A DNA stretch of 64,000 nt from a bacterium. Its GTDB lineage: Bacteria > Vulcanimicrobiota > JABDET01. The notes under the pieces are model-generated. The model was not told the DNA's origin, did no database searches, and worked only from the letters and a program-made list of their open reading frames with translations. Position numbers and translations under genes: made by a program. The stretch lies in the NCBI GenBank assembly GCA_021817145.1, contig JAKAVV010000014.1, positions 1 through 64,000 on the forward strand, read 5' to 3'. Below are positions 16,539-25,818 of this stretch, piece by piece; position 1 is the stretch's first letter; the number at the start of each line of letters is the position of its first letter.

Positions 16539-16566
16539 GTAATTCCCACGCAAAAATTCCCTTATT
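16539..16566. repeat. 14-bp repeat pair at the left flank of the accessory island
   Basis: Two adjacent 14-base units, GTAATTCCCACGCA and AAAATTCCCTTATT. The first shares GTAATTCCCA with the three 14-base units at 28831-28872 on the other side of the GC-rich island. Confidence 0.4.
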
Positions 16567-16591
16567 TTGCTTCTAAAGAAATTGAACTTTT

Positions 16592-16732
16592 ATGGAGGAT
16601 AAAAATGCTGTCCGTCATCCTGAACTTGGATATCATCCCTCAGCTTATCAGATGATAAAGGAAGAAGAAGCAGAACCAAAAGTTATAAAGGGAAGCAGCA
16701 TAAAAAAAAGAAAAAATCATCAAGAAGTCTAA
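16592..16732 (+). CDS. possible 46-aa protein
   Basis: The ORF reads MEDKNAVRHPELGYHPSAY, then an acidic run (KEEEAEPK) and a basic Lys-rich tail (IKKRKNHQEV). No strong Shine-Dalgarno is visible; AAAGAAATTGA lies before the ATG. It is AT-rich like the core genome, not the island downstream, and lies just outside the GC-rich block. It matches nothing I recognise. Length and charge would fit a small nucleic-acid-binding or regulatory protein, but it could be a chance ORF. Confidence 0.3.
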   Translation: MEDKNAVRHPELGYHPSAYQMIKEEEAEPKVIKGSSIKKRKNHQEV

Positions 16733-16777
16733 CTTTTATTAAAGCAAGACAAGAGTAACCCACACAATGGAGGACAA

Positions 16778-16948
16778 ATGAGCATAGAGGCAGAGATTCT
16801 CAACTCCTTTATCGAAGCGCTCGAATCCACGGACGGCTTCCCGAAAAATCTAATTGTATCCGTCAAAGACCGCATATCTCGGGAGGAATTCAAGGAAGAA
16901 GACATCCTGGAAGCCATCCTCAGCGAGGTGAACAATGGCAAGCATTGA
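16778..16948 (+). CDS. 56-aa protein overlapping the SMC-like ATPase gene
   Basis: The ORF runs MSIEAEILNSFIEALESTDG to EVNNGKH, a short acidic, mostly helical protein, behind a clear TGGAGGACAA ribosome-binding site. Its last 14 bases overlap the start of the ATPase gene, and its own GAGGTGAAC codons provide the ATPase's Shine-Dalgarno, so the two are translationally coupled. GC content is that of the island. It is likely the first gene of the island operon and may be a small subunit or regulator of the ATPase. No family recognised. Confidence 0.6.
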   Translation: MSIEAEILNSFIEALESTDGFPKNLIVSVKDRISREEFKEEDILEAILSEVNNGKH

Positions 16949-19325
16949 GTCGCTCGGGATAAAGGCGTGTAGAGGTGTCCGCGAATGTGAATTGCCCCTC
17001 AACGGAAAGAGTGTTGTCCTGCTCGGAGAAAACGGGACAGGTAAGAGCTCTATAGTTGATGCTCTGGAATTTTTCTTTACGGGAAAGATACAACACCTGG
17101 AAGGGGTCCAGGGACTTGACACCAAGATGCACGGCCCACACGTAGCTTTTGAAGCGAAAGACCTATCCGTGGAGGTAACTATTGACCCGGGAAAGGTCAG
17201 ATTAAGTCGTTCTCTGGCGGAAGGCCCACAAATTCCTGAAAAACTCAAGCCATACCTGGACGAAGCAGCAGGAGGTCGGTTCGTCCTCCGCAGAGGGCGT
17301 CTTCTCGATTTCATAGCAGAACAACCAGCAAATAAGTACAAAGCATTGGCAGATCTGATAGGGTTAGATAGGCTGGAGGACTGCGAGTTGTCATTCATGC
17401 ACGCAAGGGACAAGCTTAAAGGAGAAGCAGAGGCGATGCAGGCCGCAATTGAAAAAATCCTCCAGGCCGCAACAACAAAAATGGGAAAAACGATCAATTT
17501 GGAACAAGACCTGTTGCCGACCTTAAATGAAAAACTTAAGGGAGCAAATCTGGATCCCATAATGGATTTGACCGCATACAAGGCATACAAAGAAAACCTT
17601 CTTAAACAGACGAAGACCGCCAACGAAGCCCAGGCACTCAAGTTTAAGAAACAAATTGATTTCCTGGAGCAACTTGACATCACACCAGAGACCTTGCAAA
17701 AATCCGAAGAGATATCCAAGAAGATTCAGGACCTGATCAAAGTCCGAGAGCGCCTCGAAGAGCTGTCGCTGATAAATCTGCTTAAGGCCGGTCAAAAAGT
17801 TGTTGCCGATACAGCTCCAAAAATCTGTCCACTCTGCGAGCAGGCAGTTGACTATCCCAGCCTTCTTGAGAGGATTCGGCACCGCCTGACAAGGCTTCAG
17901 GAACTTTCCAAAACGGCGTCCCAACTGCAGACTGCAATTGAGTTCCTCATATCCACAACTGACGAAACGGCGAAAGGAATTGCAAAAGTATCAAAGTCTC
18001 TTGACTATCCCAAGTCAGATGAGCGCAAGATAGAACTGGAAAAGATCAATAAGAAGCTTTCGGAGTTCATCGAAAACGCTCGAACAGTTGCAAAACTTGA
18101 AACCACCCTCGACGTTTCAATTCTCAACGAGCAAAAGGCGTCCCTGAACAAGGTAAAGACAGCAATCCAAACCGAATTAAAAAGCCATTTGTCACGGTTT
18201 GAAATTACCGAAAAAGATCGCCTGCTTTTGGACACAGCCTCTCTTGTTGACTTTGTGCAAGAAACATCAACTGAACTCAGAGGCAAGCAGAAAAACCTCC
18301 TCCTGTTTCAAAAGGCTGCCTCCTTCGCCGAGACGCTGTATAACAAATTCTCCGAGGTGAAGAAGGCCAAGATAAAAAAGATCTATGAAGATATTTCCTC
18401 TGACGCCCAGAGATTTTACGGCATCCTTCATCCCGGCGAGAAGATCAGCAACATCTCTCTGGAAATCAAAAACGAAAAGAGGGCAAGCGCAACAATCAAA
18501 ATGGATTTCTATAACCAAGCTGGTGTGGACCCCAGAAGTTTCGCTAGTGAAGGCCATCTTGATTCGCTTGGAATTTGTCTGTTCCTCGCTTTCGTTAAGA
18601 AATTCAACAAGAATTGCAACCTGCTTGTGCTTGATGATGTTGTGACCTCGATTGATGCGGGGCACAGAATAAAGATCTGCCAACTCCTCCTCTCCGAATT
18701 TTCTGACAGGCAACTCCTTATTACGACTCACGACGAACTGTGGGCCGAAGAGTTACGTTCATACCAGAGAACTTACGGTGTGGATGGTAAGTTCAAGAAT
18801 TTGAGAATCATCCGCTGGTCCATGGAAGAAGGACCAGTGATAGCGCTTTCCAAACCACGCTGGGAAAAAATTCAGGAACATGTCAAGAATCAGAGCAAAC
18901 AAGAGGCCGCAAACCAGGGGCGCATTTATCTTGAATGGATCCTTAAGGAGATTTGCCTCCGCACATTCGCGAAAGTAATCTTAAAAAGAAACTCAGATTA
19001 CATGGCTGCAGATCTTTTGAAACCTGCCAAGGACAGGCTGGTTGAACTGGCTCCCGAGAGAAAATTGGACATCGAAGTAGCCTTCAAGCACCTCGAAGCA
19101 ACAGCCATCATGGGAAATATACTTTCCCATAACAATCCGATGGCGGATAAAGTCTCCATAAACGAGGTAAAAGAGTTTTGTGATGCCGTCCGTGGTATCT
19201 ACAATCTGTTCAGTTGCCTTAACTGCGGGCAACTTCTTGACTATCTTCAACAAATTCACACTATCAGGTGCGTTAACGAAAAGTGCGTCACCTTACAATC
19301 TTTGCAGATGCATCGAAAAACATGA
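16935..19325 (+). CDS. SMC/RecF-like AAA ATPase with Cys motif
   Basis: This 796-aa protein has an ABC/SMC-type split ATPase: Walker A GENGTGKS (31-38), a long helical middle region with CPLC at 298-301 (possible Rad50-type zinc hook), then the signature helix SEGHLDSLG, Walker B LLVLDDVV and the His-switch ITTHD around residues 537-600. The C-terminal ~190 residues are an extra helical domain ending in a CLNC...C-x4-C zinc-binding pattern (about 759-782). Such RecF/SMC-like ATPases act in DNA repair and in anti-phage or anti-plasmid systems. It is the first large gene of the GC-rich island and is coupled to the 56-aa gene. Confidence 0.75.
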   Translation: MASIESLGIKACRGVRECELPLNGKSVVLLGENGTGKSSIVDALEFFFTGKIQHLEGVQGLDTKMHGPHVAFEAKDLSVEVTIDPGKVRLSRSLAEGPQIPEKLKPYLDEAAGGRFVLRRGRLLDFIAEQPANKYKALADLIGLDRLEDCELSFMHARDKLKGEAEAMQAAIEKILQAATTKMGKTINLEQDLLPTLNEKLKGANLDPIMDLTAYKAYKENLLKQTKTANEAQALKFKKQIDFLEQLDITPETLQKSEEISKKIQDLIKVRERLEELSLINLLKAGQKVVADTAPKICPLCEQAVDYPSLLERIRHRLTRLQELSKTASQLQTAIEFLISTTDETAKGIAKVSKSLDYPKSDERKIELEKINKKLSEFIENARTVAKLETTLDVSILNEQKASLNKVKTAIQTELKSHLSRFEITEKDRLLLDTASLVDFVQETSTELRGKQKNLLLFQKAASFAETLYNKFSEVKKAKIKKIYEDISSDAQRFYGILHPGEKISNISLEIKNEKRASATIKMDFYNQAGVDPRSFASEGHLDSLGICLFLAFVKKFNKNCNLLVLDDVVTSIDAGHRIKICQLLLSEFSDRQLLITTHDELWAEELRSYQRTYGVDGKFKNLRIIRWSMEEGPVIALSKPRWEKIQEHVKNQSKQEAANQGRIYLEWILKEICLRTFAKVILKRNSDYMAADLLKPAKDRLVELAPERKLDIEVAFKHLEATAIMGNILSHNNPMADKVSINEVKEFCDAVRGIYNLFSCLNCGQLLDYLQQIHTIRCVNEKCVTLQSLQMHRKT

Positions 19326-19429
19326 AAAGAGGCTAACGACTTGCTCATTAATGTATTCCGGAGATCGCGAAAAAATTCAAAGGTTTCCACTCGTTCGATG
19401 ATTTTTCTCGAAGGACCAAGATTGATCGC

Positions 19430-22318
19430 ATGACCATTACTGCCTACCACGCCAAATACTTTGCCCACGAGCTGACCAAGCGCTGCGCATCGGACAACGT
19501 GGAAAAGTTCGCAGGGGCGTTAACGGACGCCCAGGTGGATCTCAACCCACACCAGATTGAGGCTGCCTTATTTGCTTTCCGTTCCCCGCTTTCAAGGGGG
19601 GCGATCCTGGCTGACGAGGTAGGGCTAGGCAAGACCATTGAAGCAGGAATCATTTTAACGCAGAAGTGGGCTGAGCGCAAACGCTGCCTGCTTGTCATCT
19701 GCCCGGCAAATCTCAGGAAGCAGTGGAGCCAGGAGCTTGCCGACAAGTTCTTTCTTCCTTCAGCCATTTTGGAAACCCGCACGTTTAATGAAGAAATCAA
19801 GCGGGGAAACCTGAATCCGTTTCAGCAGGAGGCAGTTGTTATCTGCTCCTATCATTTTGCCCGCTCAAAGGAGGGTTACATTCGTCAAATCCCCTGGAAT
19901 ATGGTGGCCATTGACGAAGCGCACCATCTCCGGAATGTTTACAAGTCAAGCAGCAAAATTGCCCAGGCTGTCAAACAAGCCATCACTCCCTTTGATAAAG
20001 TTCTCCTGACCGCAACCCCTTTGCAGAATTCCCTTTTGGAACTTTTCGGACTTGTGAGCGTCATTGATGAGTTCACTTTTGGCGACCTGAAAAGTTTTAA
20101 AGACCAGTTCACACGGCTGATTGATAATGGCCAGTTTGCCGACTTGAAGGAACGCCTCCAGCCCATCTGCAAGCGTACCCTCCGCAACCAGGTGACCGAA
20201 TACGTTAAATATACCAGCCGCCACGCGCTGGTGCAGGAATTCTTTCACACGCCAGAAGAGCAGCGTCTTTATGATCTCGTTTCGGATTATCTGCAAAAAC
20301 CCAACCTTTATGCACTTCCTACAGGCCAGAGAAAACTGATGACACTCATCCTCCGCAAGCTTTTGGCCTCATCAACCTATGCTATATCAGGAACCCTGGA
20401 CAGCCTGGCTAGAAGGCTAGAAGCAGTAGTGGAGGTTTCTGAAGCCGTTCAAGCCAAGCCCGATGAGGTGAATGAAGATTATGAGCAGTTTTCAGAACTG
20501 GAAGAGGAATGGGCGGAAGAGGATGAAGGTGAGGAAGATATTGGTGAAACCAGGAGGCTTACTGATGAGCAGCTTCAGGAACTCCGCGAAGAGGCGGCCA
20601 TGCTCCGGGAGTTCCAGTCCCTGGCTAAATCCATCGTGAAAAATTCCAAGGGAGAGGTGCTTTTAACCGCCCTTCGCCGCGGATTTGCAGTAGCCGCAGC
20701 AGCGCAAAAAATGCAAGGGTCAGCCACACTCCAGCAAAAAGCGGTCATTTTCACCGAATCCCGCCGAACGCAGGATTATCTTTTCCGGATTCTTGATCAA
20801 ACGGAATTCTCTGGGAAAGTAGTCCTGTTCAATGGATCAAATACCGATCCTAAGTCTAACGAAATCTATCAGCAGTGGCTGGAGCGCAATAAAGGTACAG
20901 ATCGGGTAACCGGTTCACCCACCGCTGATAAGCGGGCATCTTTAGTGGAATATTTCAGGGACGATGCAGTAATTATGATCGCCACAGAAGCGGCAGCAGA
21001 AGGGATCAACCTGCAATTTTGCAACCTGGTGGTCAACTATGACTTGCCGTGGAATCCACAGCGGATTGAGCAGCGCATTGGCCGCTGCCACCGTTACGGG
21101 CAAAAATTCGACGTGGTGGTGGTCAACTTTCTCAACAAGAATAATGCGGCTGACCAGCGGGTGTATCAGCTCCTTGATGAAAAATTTCGCCTGTTTAACG
21201 GCGTTTTCGGCGCCAGTGATGAAGTGCTGGGTGCCATTGAATCAGGTGTGGATTTTGAGAAACGGATTGCGGACATTTACCAGAAATGCCGCACCCCGCA
21301 GCAGATCGCATTTGAGTTTGACCAGCTTCAACACGAACTGGAGTCAGACATTGACGAAAAACGCCGAGAGGCAAGGGAAAAGCTTCTGAACAATTTTGAT
21401 CAGGAAGTGGTGGAGAAAGTCCGCGTCAACAGCCTGGATTGCCTGGGACGTTTCGAAAACTGGCTCTGGCAGGTTTCCCGGTTCTTTCTTGCCCCTTATG
21501 CCCGTTTCGAAGCCGATAACCATGCTTTTACCCTGGAGCGAAACCCATTCCCTGGGGAGCAAATCCACCCAGGACCTTACCGGCTGGGGAAAAACATCCT
21601 GGATGCTAACACCTACCGCATCGGTCATCCCCTTGCACAGCGAATCCTTGGGCAATGCCGTTCCCTTCAACTGAAGCCGCAGGAGCTCAGGTTTGATTAT
21701 GACAAAAGCGGGCGAAAGATTACAGTCCTGGAGCCGCTTGTGGGACAAAGCGGCTGGCTAATGTGTCAACTGGCAACGATCACCTCCTTTGAAACCGAGG
21801 ATCATATCCTCTGGGCTGGGATAACTGATGATGGGAAAACCCTGGACGATACCCAATGTCGCCGCCTGTTTGATCTGCCTGCTGAAGTATCAAAGCCTAT
21901 CTTGATGGAAGAACCAGACCAGGGGATAATGGAAGCAAAACTGGAAACGGAACGACAGCAGATCAGCGAACAGCTGACCCAGAAAAACGGTATTTATTTT
22001 GACATGGAAATGGACAAACTTGACCACTGGGCAGAGGATCGCCGCGTCTCGCTTAAAGCAAAATTGGAGGAGATAGACCTCCAGATCCGCGAAATGAAGA
22101 AAGAAGCGAGGCTGGCCCCAAACCTGCCTGCCAAGCTGGAACTGCAGCGGAAGCTGCGGCAGCTGGAGGGGAGACGCACGGAGGCATGGAAAGAATTCGA
22201 TCAAGCTAACCGCGAGGTTGAGCAGCAAAAAGATTGGCTGCTGGATGAAATCAGTAAACGCCTGAAGCAGCAGACAGAAACTGAAACGCTCTTCACCCTG
22301 CGCTGGCATCTAGCATGA
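19430..22318 (+). CDS. SNF2/RapA-type DNA helicase-translocase
   Basis: This 962-aa superfamily 2 protein shows Walker A ADEVGLGKTIEAG (61-73), DEAH box IDEAHHLRN (161-169), motif III LLTATPLQNS and, about residues 520-560, motifs V/VI (EGINLQFCNLVVNYD, QRIGRCHRYGQ). An acidic insert lies near residues 340-370, and a charged coiled-coil C-terminus runs about 815-945. SNF2 translocases of this form occur in RapA, in DISARM (DrmD) and near other restriction systems, where they move along duplex DNA. The frame reads protein-like for ~25 codons before the ATG but has no normal start there. Confidence 0.82.
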   Translation: MTITAYHAKYFAHELTKRCASDNVEKFAGALTDAQVDLNPHQIEAALFAFRSPLSRGAILADEVGLGKTIEAGIILTQKWAERKRCLLVICPANLRKQWSQELADKFFLPSAILETRTFNEEIKRGNLNPFQQEAVVICSYHFARSKEGYIRQIPWNMVAIDEAHHLRNVYKSSSKIAQAVKQAITPFDKVLLTATPLQNSLLELFGLVSVIDEFTFGDLKSFKDQFTRLIDNGQFADLKERLQPICKRTLRNQVTEYVKYTSRHALVQEFFHTPEEQRLYDLVSDYLQKPNLYALPTGQRKLMTLILRKLLASSTYAISGTLDSLARRLEAVVEVSEAVQAKPDEVNEDYEQFSELEEEWAEEDEGEEDIGETRRLTDEQLQELREEAAMLREFQSLAKSIVKNSKGEVLLTALRRGFAVAAAAQKMQGSATLQQKAVIFTESRRTQDYLFRILDQTEFSGKVVLFNGSNTDPKSNEIYQQWLERNKGTDRVTGSPTADKRASLVEYFRDDAVIMIATEAAAEGINLQFCNLVVNYDLPWNPQRIEQRIGRCHRYGQKFDVVVVNFLNKNNAADQRVYQLLDEKFRLFNGVFGASDEVLGAIESGVDFEKRIADIYQKCRTPQQIAFEFDQLQHELESDIDEKRREAREKLLNNFDQEVVEKVRVNSLDCLGRFENWLWQVSRFFLAPYARFEADNHAFTLERNPFPGEQIHPGPYRLGKNILDANTYRIGHPLAQRILGQCRSLQLKPQELRFDYDKSGRKITVLEPLVGQSGWLMCQLATITSFETEDHILWAGITDDGKTLDDTQCRRLFDLPAEVSKPILMEEPDQGIMEAKLETERQQISEQLTQKNGIYFDMEMDKLDHWAEDRRVSLKAKLEEIDLQIREMKKEARLAPNLPAKLELQRKLRQLEGRRTEAWKEFDQANREVEQQKDWLLDEISKRLKQQTETETLFTLRWHLA

Positions 22319-22339
22319 CGCACATTCCATGAAGGACAC

Positions 22340-22368
22340 TTCGCCATTAAAGCAAAATCTTGTATAAT
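22340..22368 (+). promoter_or_regulatory. promoter for hicB
   Basis: A perfect TATAAT (22363-22368) lies 17 bases after a weak -35 (TTCGCC, 22340-22345) and 11 bases before the hicB ATG. The local sequence is AT-rich, unlike the helicase gene before it. HicB may bind here if autoregulation is kept, but no operator is evident. Confidence 0.45.
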
Positions 22369-22379
22369 AAAGGTAATCA

Positions 22380-22625
22380 ATGGAGAAAAGGAGTAGGGAT
22401 ATAAGACAGCTCAAGCTCATTGTTGAAAAACATCCGGATGGATACGTGGCTTATCCGCTAGGCTTTAAAGGGGTGGTCGTGGGAGAGGGGGACACATACG
22501 AAGAGGCTTTGGCAGATGTCAAATCAGCCATTCGCTTTCATATCGAAAGCTTTGGTCAAGAAGTGTTTGAGGTGGACTCTCCCGTTTTGGAAGCTTTCGT
22601 GGCTGAAACCGGAGGCGCCATATAG
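22380..22625 (+). CDS. hicB: HicB-family antitoxin
   Basis: The 81-aa protein has the HicB partial RNase H-like fold: DGYVAYPLGFKGVVVGEGDTYEEALADVKSAI (residues 20-51), then an Ile/Phe-rich helix. The short form lacks an obvious ribbon-helix-helix DNA-binding tail. HicB antitoxins normally neutralise HicA mRNA interferases. Here no intact hicA is adjacent; a 35-codon frame that may be a remnant follows immediately. It sits between the helicase and the methyltransferase genes, with its own promoter. Confidence 0.75.
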   Translation: MEKRSRDIRQLKLIVEKHPDGYVAYPLGFKGVVVGEGDTYEEALADVKSAIRFHIESFGQEVFEVDSPVLEAFVAETGGAI

Positions 22626-22732
22626 TGCCTAAATTCTCCGAACCATTTGCACCCAGTCTGGAATTTCACGGGATGATTTTTTGCGAGTGTATAAAGAAAC
22701 GTAAGACAGGGGGAGGTGAAATGTTCGCGTGA
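22625..22732 (+). pseudogene. possible hicA remnant
   Basis: A 35-codon frame starts with GTG, overlaps the hicB stop (TAGTG) and ends by overlapping the Mod start. It reads VPKFSEPFAP at first. In a neighbouring frame the DNA reads ISRDDFLRVYKET, which resembles the start of HicA toxins. I read this as a frameshifted, truncated hicA, but the evidence is a dozen residues only. It may instead be a coupling leader for Mod. Confidence 0.3.
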
Positions 22733-24621
22733 CGGATGCAAAGGTTAGTTATACGCAAGAGGTCGAAAAGCTTGATCTACGATCCCACGACATTACCGAG
22801 GACAAGATTGCCGCCCTGCGGGCCGCTTTCCCTGAGGCATTCACCGAAGGAGACAGGATTGATTTCGAGCGGCTGAAGCTGGCGCTCGGCGAAAGCGTGG
22901 ACGTGGGCAAGGAACGCTATGGCATGAATTGGCCAGGAAAAGCAGAGTGTTTCCGAACCATCCAACAGCCAAGTCTCGGCACGCTTCGTCCTTGTCCGGA
23001 AGAATCGGTGGAATGGGACACCACTGAAAACCTCATTATCGAGGGAGATAATCTCGAAGTCCTCAAGCTCCTCCAGAAAGCCTATCTGGGCAAGGTGAAG
23101 ATGATTTACATCGACCCTCCTTACAATACCGGCAACGATTTCATTTATCCAGACGATTACACGGAAAGCCTGCAAACCTACCTGGAATACACCGGACAGG
23201 TGGACAGCCAGGGAAAGAAATTTTCCACCAACACGGAGACCGATGGCCGCTTCCATTCCAAATGGCTGAACATGATGTATCCCCGCTTGTATCTTGCGAG
23301 AAATCTGCTGCGGGAAGATGGCTTGATATTCATAACTATAGATGATTGCGAGGTGGACAACCTCCGAAAGTGTTGTTCGGAAGTGTTTGGGGAAGAAAAC
23401 TTCGTCGCGCAGATCGAATGGCAGAAGCGCTACACGAGGAGTAACAACACAGATGAATTTACGTCAGTAATTGATCACATCGTAGTCTTTCGAAAGTCGG
23501 ACAAATTCAAACCTCAACTCATTGAACGTGAGGAAGAAGCAAACGCTCGCTACCAGAATCCTGACAACGACCCCCGCGGCCCATGGAAGGCCATACCATT
23601 CCTAAACCCACTCTCACCCGAAGAGCGACCAAATCTTGTTTATGACATCACCCACCCCAGCGGACGAGTAATTAAACCCCAAAAAAAAGCTTGGCGTTCT
23701 GAGGAATGCGTTTGGAAACGACTCGTTGCAGAAAACCGAGTCTGGTGGGGTAGAGATGGCTACAGCGACACTCCGAGCATCAAACGATTCCTGTCTGAAG
23801 TGCGTCAAGGCATGACTCCGATAAACTTCTGGGACTACGAATTTGCGGGTCACACCGACGCAGCGAATCAAGAACTAAAAGAGATTTTCGGTGATAAAGT
23901 ATTCGACACGCCTAAGCCCATTCGTCTAGTGAAACGAATGATGCAGCTGGCGGCCCCAAGTGAAGAAAATTGCATCGTCCTTGATTTCTTTGCTGGTTCC
24001 GGAACTGTGGCCCACGCCGTCCTCGATCTGAACAAACAAGACGGAGGTGAAAGAAAATTCATTCTCGTTCAACTGCCAGAGTTTACCGGACGCCAAGACT
24101 ACGTGACAATCGCAGATATTTGTAAAGAGCGTGTCCGCCGCGTCATCGAGAAGATGAACGGAGAAGAAGCCGGGAAGTTACCCTTCGGGAACGCGACGAA
24201 ACCCGACCGAGGATTTCGCGTTTACAAATTAGCAGAATCCAACTTCAAACCCTGGGACGCGAAGGTAATACACGATTCCGAGGTCTTGACAAAGCAGCTT
24301 GAACTTCATATCGATCATGTCAGCACCGGCCGCTCCGATGGGGACATCATTTATGAAATTCTGCTCAAGTGCGGCTTCCAGCTGACGTCCCCGGTGGAAA
24401 CAATCCAGCTTGCGAAAAAAATCGTGTACAGCGTGGCAAACGGAGAGCTTTTTATTTGCCTAGATCGAAAACTGAACATGGAACTCATTCGCGCGATGGC
24501 CGAGCGCAAGCCCGAGCGGGTCGTTTGCCTTGATGAAGGGTTCACTCGTAACGACCAGCTCAAAGCCAACGCAGCCCAGATCCTTCGCACGAAGGGAGTC
24601 TCTAGTTTTAAGACGATCTAA
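22729..24621 (+). CDS. mod: Type III restriction-modification methyltransferase subunit (Mod)
   Basis: A 630-aa beta-class N6-adenine methyltransferase. The catalytic DPPY (129-132, in YIDPPYNTGNDFIYPDDY) precedes the SAM-binding FAGSGT (about 421-426), with a ~250-residue central target-recognition domain. This order and size are typical of type III Mod, which gives sequence specificity to the Mod2Res complex. It starts with GTG behind GGGGGAGGTG. The Res subunit lies 1.2 kb downstream, with a PLD nuclease gene between them. The recognition-domain stretch (about 23.4-23.95 kb) looks less GC-rich than the flanks, as expected for a swapped TRD. Confidence 0.9.
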   Translation: MTDAKVSYTQEVEKLDLRSHDITEDKIAALRAAFPEAFTEGDRIDFERLKLALGESVDVGKERYGMNWPGKAECFRTIQQPSLGTLRPCPEESVEWDTTENLIIEGDNLEVLKLLQKAYLGKVKMIYIDPPYNTGNDFIYPDDYTESLQTYLEYTGQVDSQGKKFSTNTETDGRFHSKWLNMMYPRLYLARNLLREDGLIFITIDDCEVDNLRKCCSEVFGEENFVAQIEWQKRYTRSNNTDEFTSVIDHIVVFRKSDKFKPQLIEREEEANARYQNPDNDPRGPWKAIPFLNPLSPEERPNLVYDITHPSGRVIKPQKKAWRSEECVWKRLVAENRVWWGRDGYSDTPSIKRFLSEVRQGMTPINFWDYEFAGHTDAANQELKEIFGDKVFDTPKPIRLVKRMMQLAAPSEENCIVLDFFAGSGTVAHAVLDLNKQDGGERKFILVQLPEFTGRQDYVTIADICKERVRRVIEKMNGEEAGKLPFGNATKPDRGFRVYKLAESNFKPWDAKVIHDSEVLTKQLELHIDHVSTGRSDGDIIYEILLKCGFQLTSPVETIQLAKKIVYSVANGELFICLDRKLNMELIRAMAERKPERVVCLDEGFTRNDQLKANAAQILRTKGVSSFKTI

Positions 24622-24640
24622 CGTGCAAAATGGAGAGTAA

Positions 24641-25714
24641 TTGACTACTAGGGTAATCTTAGGTGGTGTAGGTGACGAGGAGCTCCTGGTGGGGCTCGAA
24701 CGCATATTGGTCGATGCTTCCGCGAAGGTCGTGGGCATTGCATCGGCTTTCGTCTCTTTGACAGGGGTTGAACTTGCCCGAGATGTACTCAAACGGGCCA
24801 GGATACGTGAATGCCGACTGATTACTGGCACTGACTATGCCATCACACATCCCGAAGGGCTCAAGCTCGCCAAGGAGCTAGGCTGGCAGGTTCGGATCGG
24901 GAGGAGTAACCAAGGTATCTTTCACCCAAAACTGGTTGTCGCTGGCCAAGCCTTCAGCACGAATGGAGCGATCCGCAATCCGAATTCGATTTACATTGGA
25001 TCTGCAAATCTGACAACTGGAGGGCTATGCAAGAATATTGAGTGCGGGCTTATGGGGAGCGAGCCTATCTGTGCAGGGGAAGCGGGCGAAGCATTTCGCC
25101 GGCTGTGGAAGAGCGGCTACCTGCTTACCAACAAGTGCCTGAGAGATTATTCATCCATTTTTGCAAACGCCAACCGACAGCGCCCAGTCAGAACCATGAA
25201 AGCACTATCTGTGATAGACGATGCCTCCGGTCCCTTTACTCTTAAACCTATATCAAAATTGCGTCAGATTATTCCTCCCAAACGAGCCGTCGTGAAGAGC
25301 GACTTCGCGGCATGCGTCTGGGCCGAACTTAGGTCGTTCACGGGTGAGTATGCCTTTCAAGTTGAATTTCCGCAAGCGGCAGGGCAGGTTCTGCGACGTT
25401 TCGTGCACGGGAAATTATCTTCCGATAACCGAGTAGACGTCCAGTGCGAAGACGAACAAATTCGGCAAATGACCTCTCGATACTATCCTGACAACGGCAT
25501 GTACCGCCTCAACATTCCCGTCAGCGTACCGAATGTCAACTGGGCGAGAGCGCATAAACAGGGTATCGCATTGGTTCAGCGGGGTGCCGAAGGGGGAGCG
25601 CCAATTTCTTTGAGAATTCTCATTCCCGGTGGCGAGCTGAACGAGGTTATTCATCGCTCAGTGGCAATGGGCACATGGGGGAAAACACGCACGCGGCTTT
25701 ACGGGTGGTTCTAG
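24641..25714 (+). CDS. PLD-fold restriction endonuclease, BfiI/NgoFVII-like
   Basis: A 357-aa protein with a single phospholipase D-type active site: His95-x-Lys97 (FHPKLV), then Asn123 in GSANLTTGG and Glu134. The N-to-E spacing of 11 equals that of the metal-independent restriction enzyme BfiI (N125, E136). Such enzymes dimerise to form one active site. Residues about 220-357 would be the B3-like DNA-recognition domain. The start is TTG at 24641 with GGAG six bases upstream. It lies between mod and res on the same strand, 19 bases after mod. DISARM DrmC is another PLD protein, but the rest of DISARM is absent. Confidence 0.75.
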   Translation: MTTRVILGGVGDEELLVGLERILVDASAKVVGIASAFVSLTGVELARDVLKRARIRECRLITGTDYAITHPEGLKLAKELGWQVRIGRSNQGIFHPKLVVAGQAFSTNGAIRNPNSIYIGSANLTTGGLCKNIECGLMGSEPICAGEAGEAFRRLWKSGYLLTNKCLRDYSSIFANANRQRPVRTMKALSVIDDASGPFTLKPISKLRQIIPPKRAVVKSDFAACVWAELRSFTGEYAFQVEFPQAAGQVLRRFVHGKLSSDNRVDVQCEDEQIRQMTSRYYPDNGMYRLNIPVSVPNVNWARAHKQGIALVQRGAEGGAPISLRILIPGGELNEVIHRSVAMGTWGKTRTRLYGWF

Positions 25715-25716
25715 TC

Positions 25717-25818
25717 ATGCGTAAGCTATGGCGAGTAAAACCACCAACCCCGGAATCGACTTTCCGCGCTGCAACCATGGAAGTAGATCCTAAGAGTGGT
25801 CGGGATGTCGCGACATGA
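25717..25818 (+). CDS. possible 33-aa ORF coupled to res
   Basis: The ORF reads MRKLWRVKPPTPESTF to GRDVAT and its TGA overlaps the res ATG (ATGA). It starts 2 bases after the PLD gene stop. Basic and short, with no recognised motif; it may simply be a translational bridge between the two genes. Confidence 0.25.
   Translation: MRKLWRVKPPTPESTFRAATMEVDPKSGRDVAT

Noticed and set aside
16850-17719. 289-codon minus-strand ORF
   Set aside because: Antisense to the N-terminal ATPase domain, whose Walker A and frame are clear; Ser/Arg/Leu-rich composition is typical of a shadow frame.
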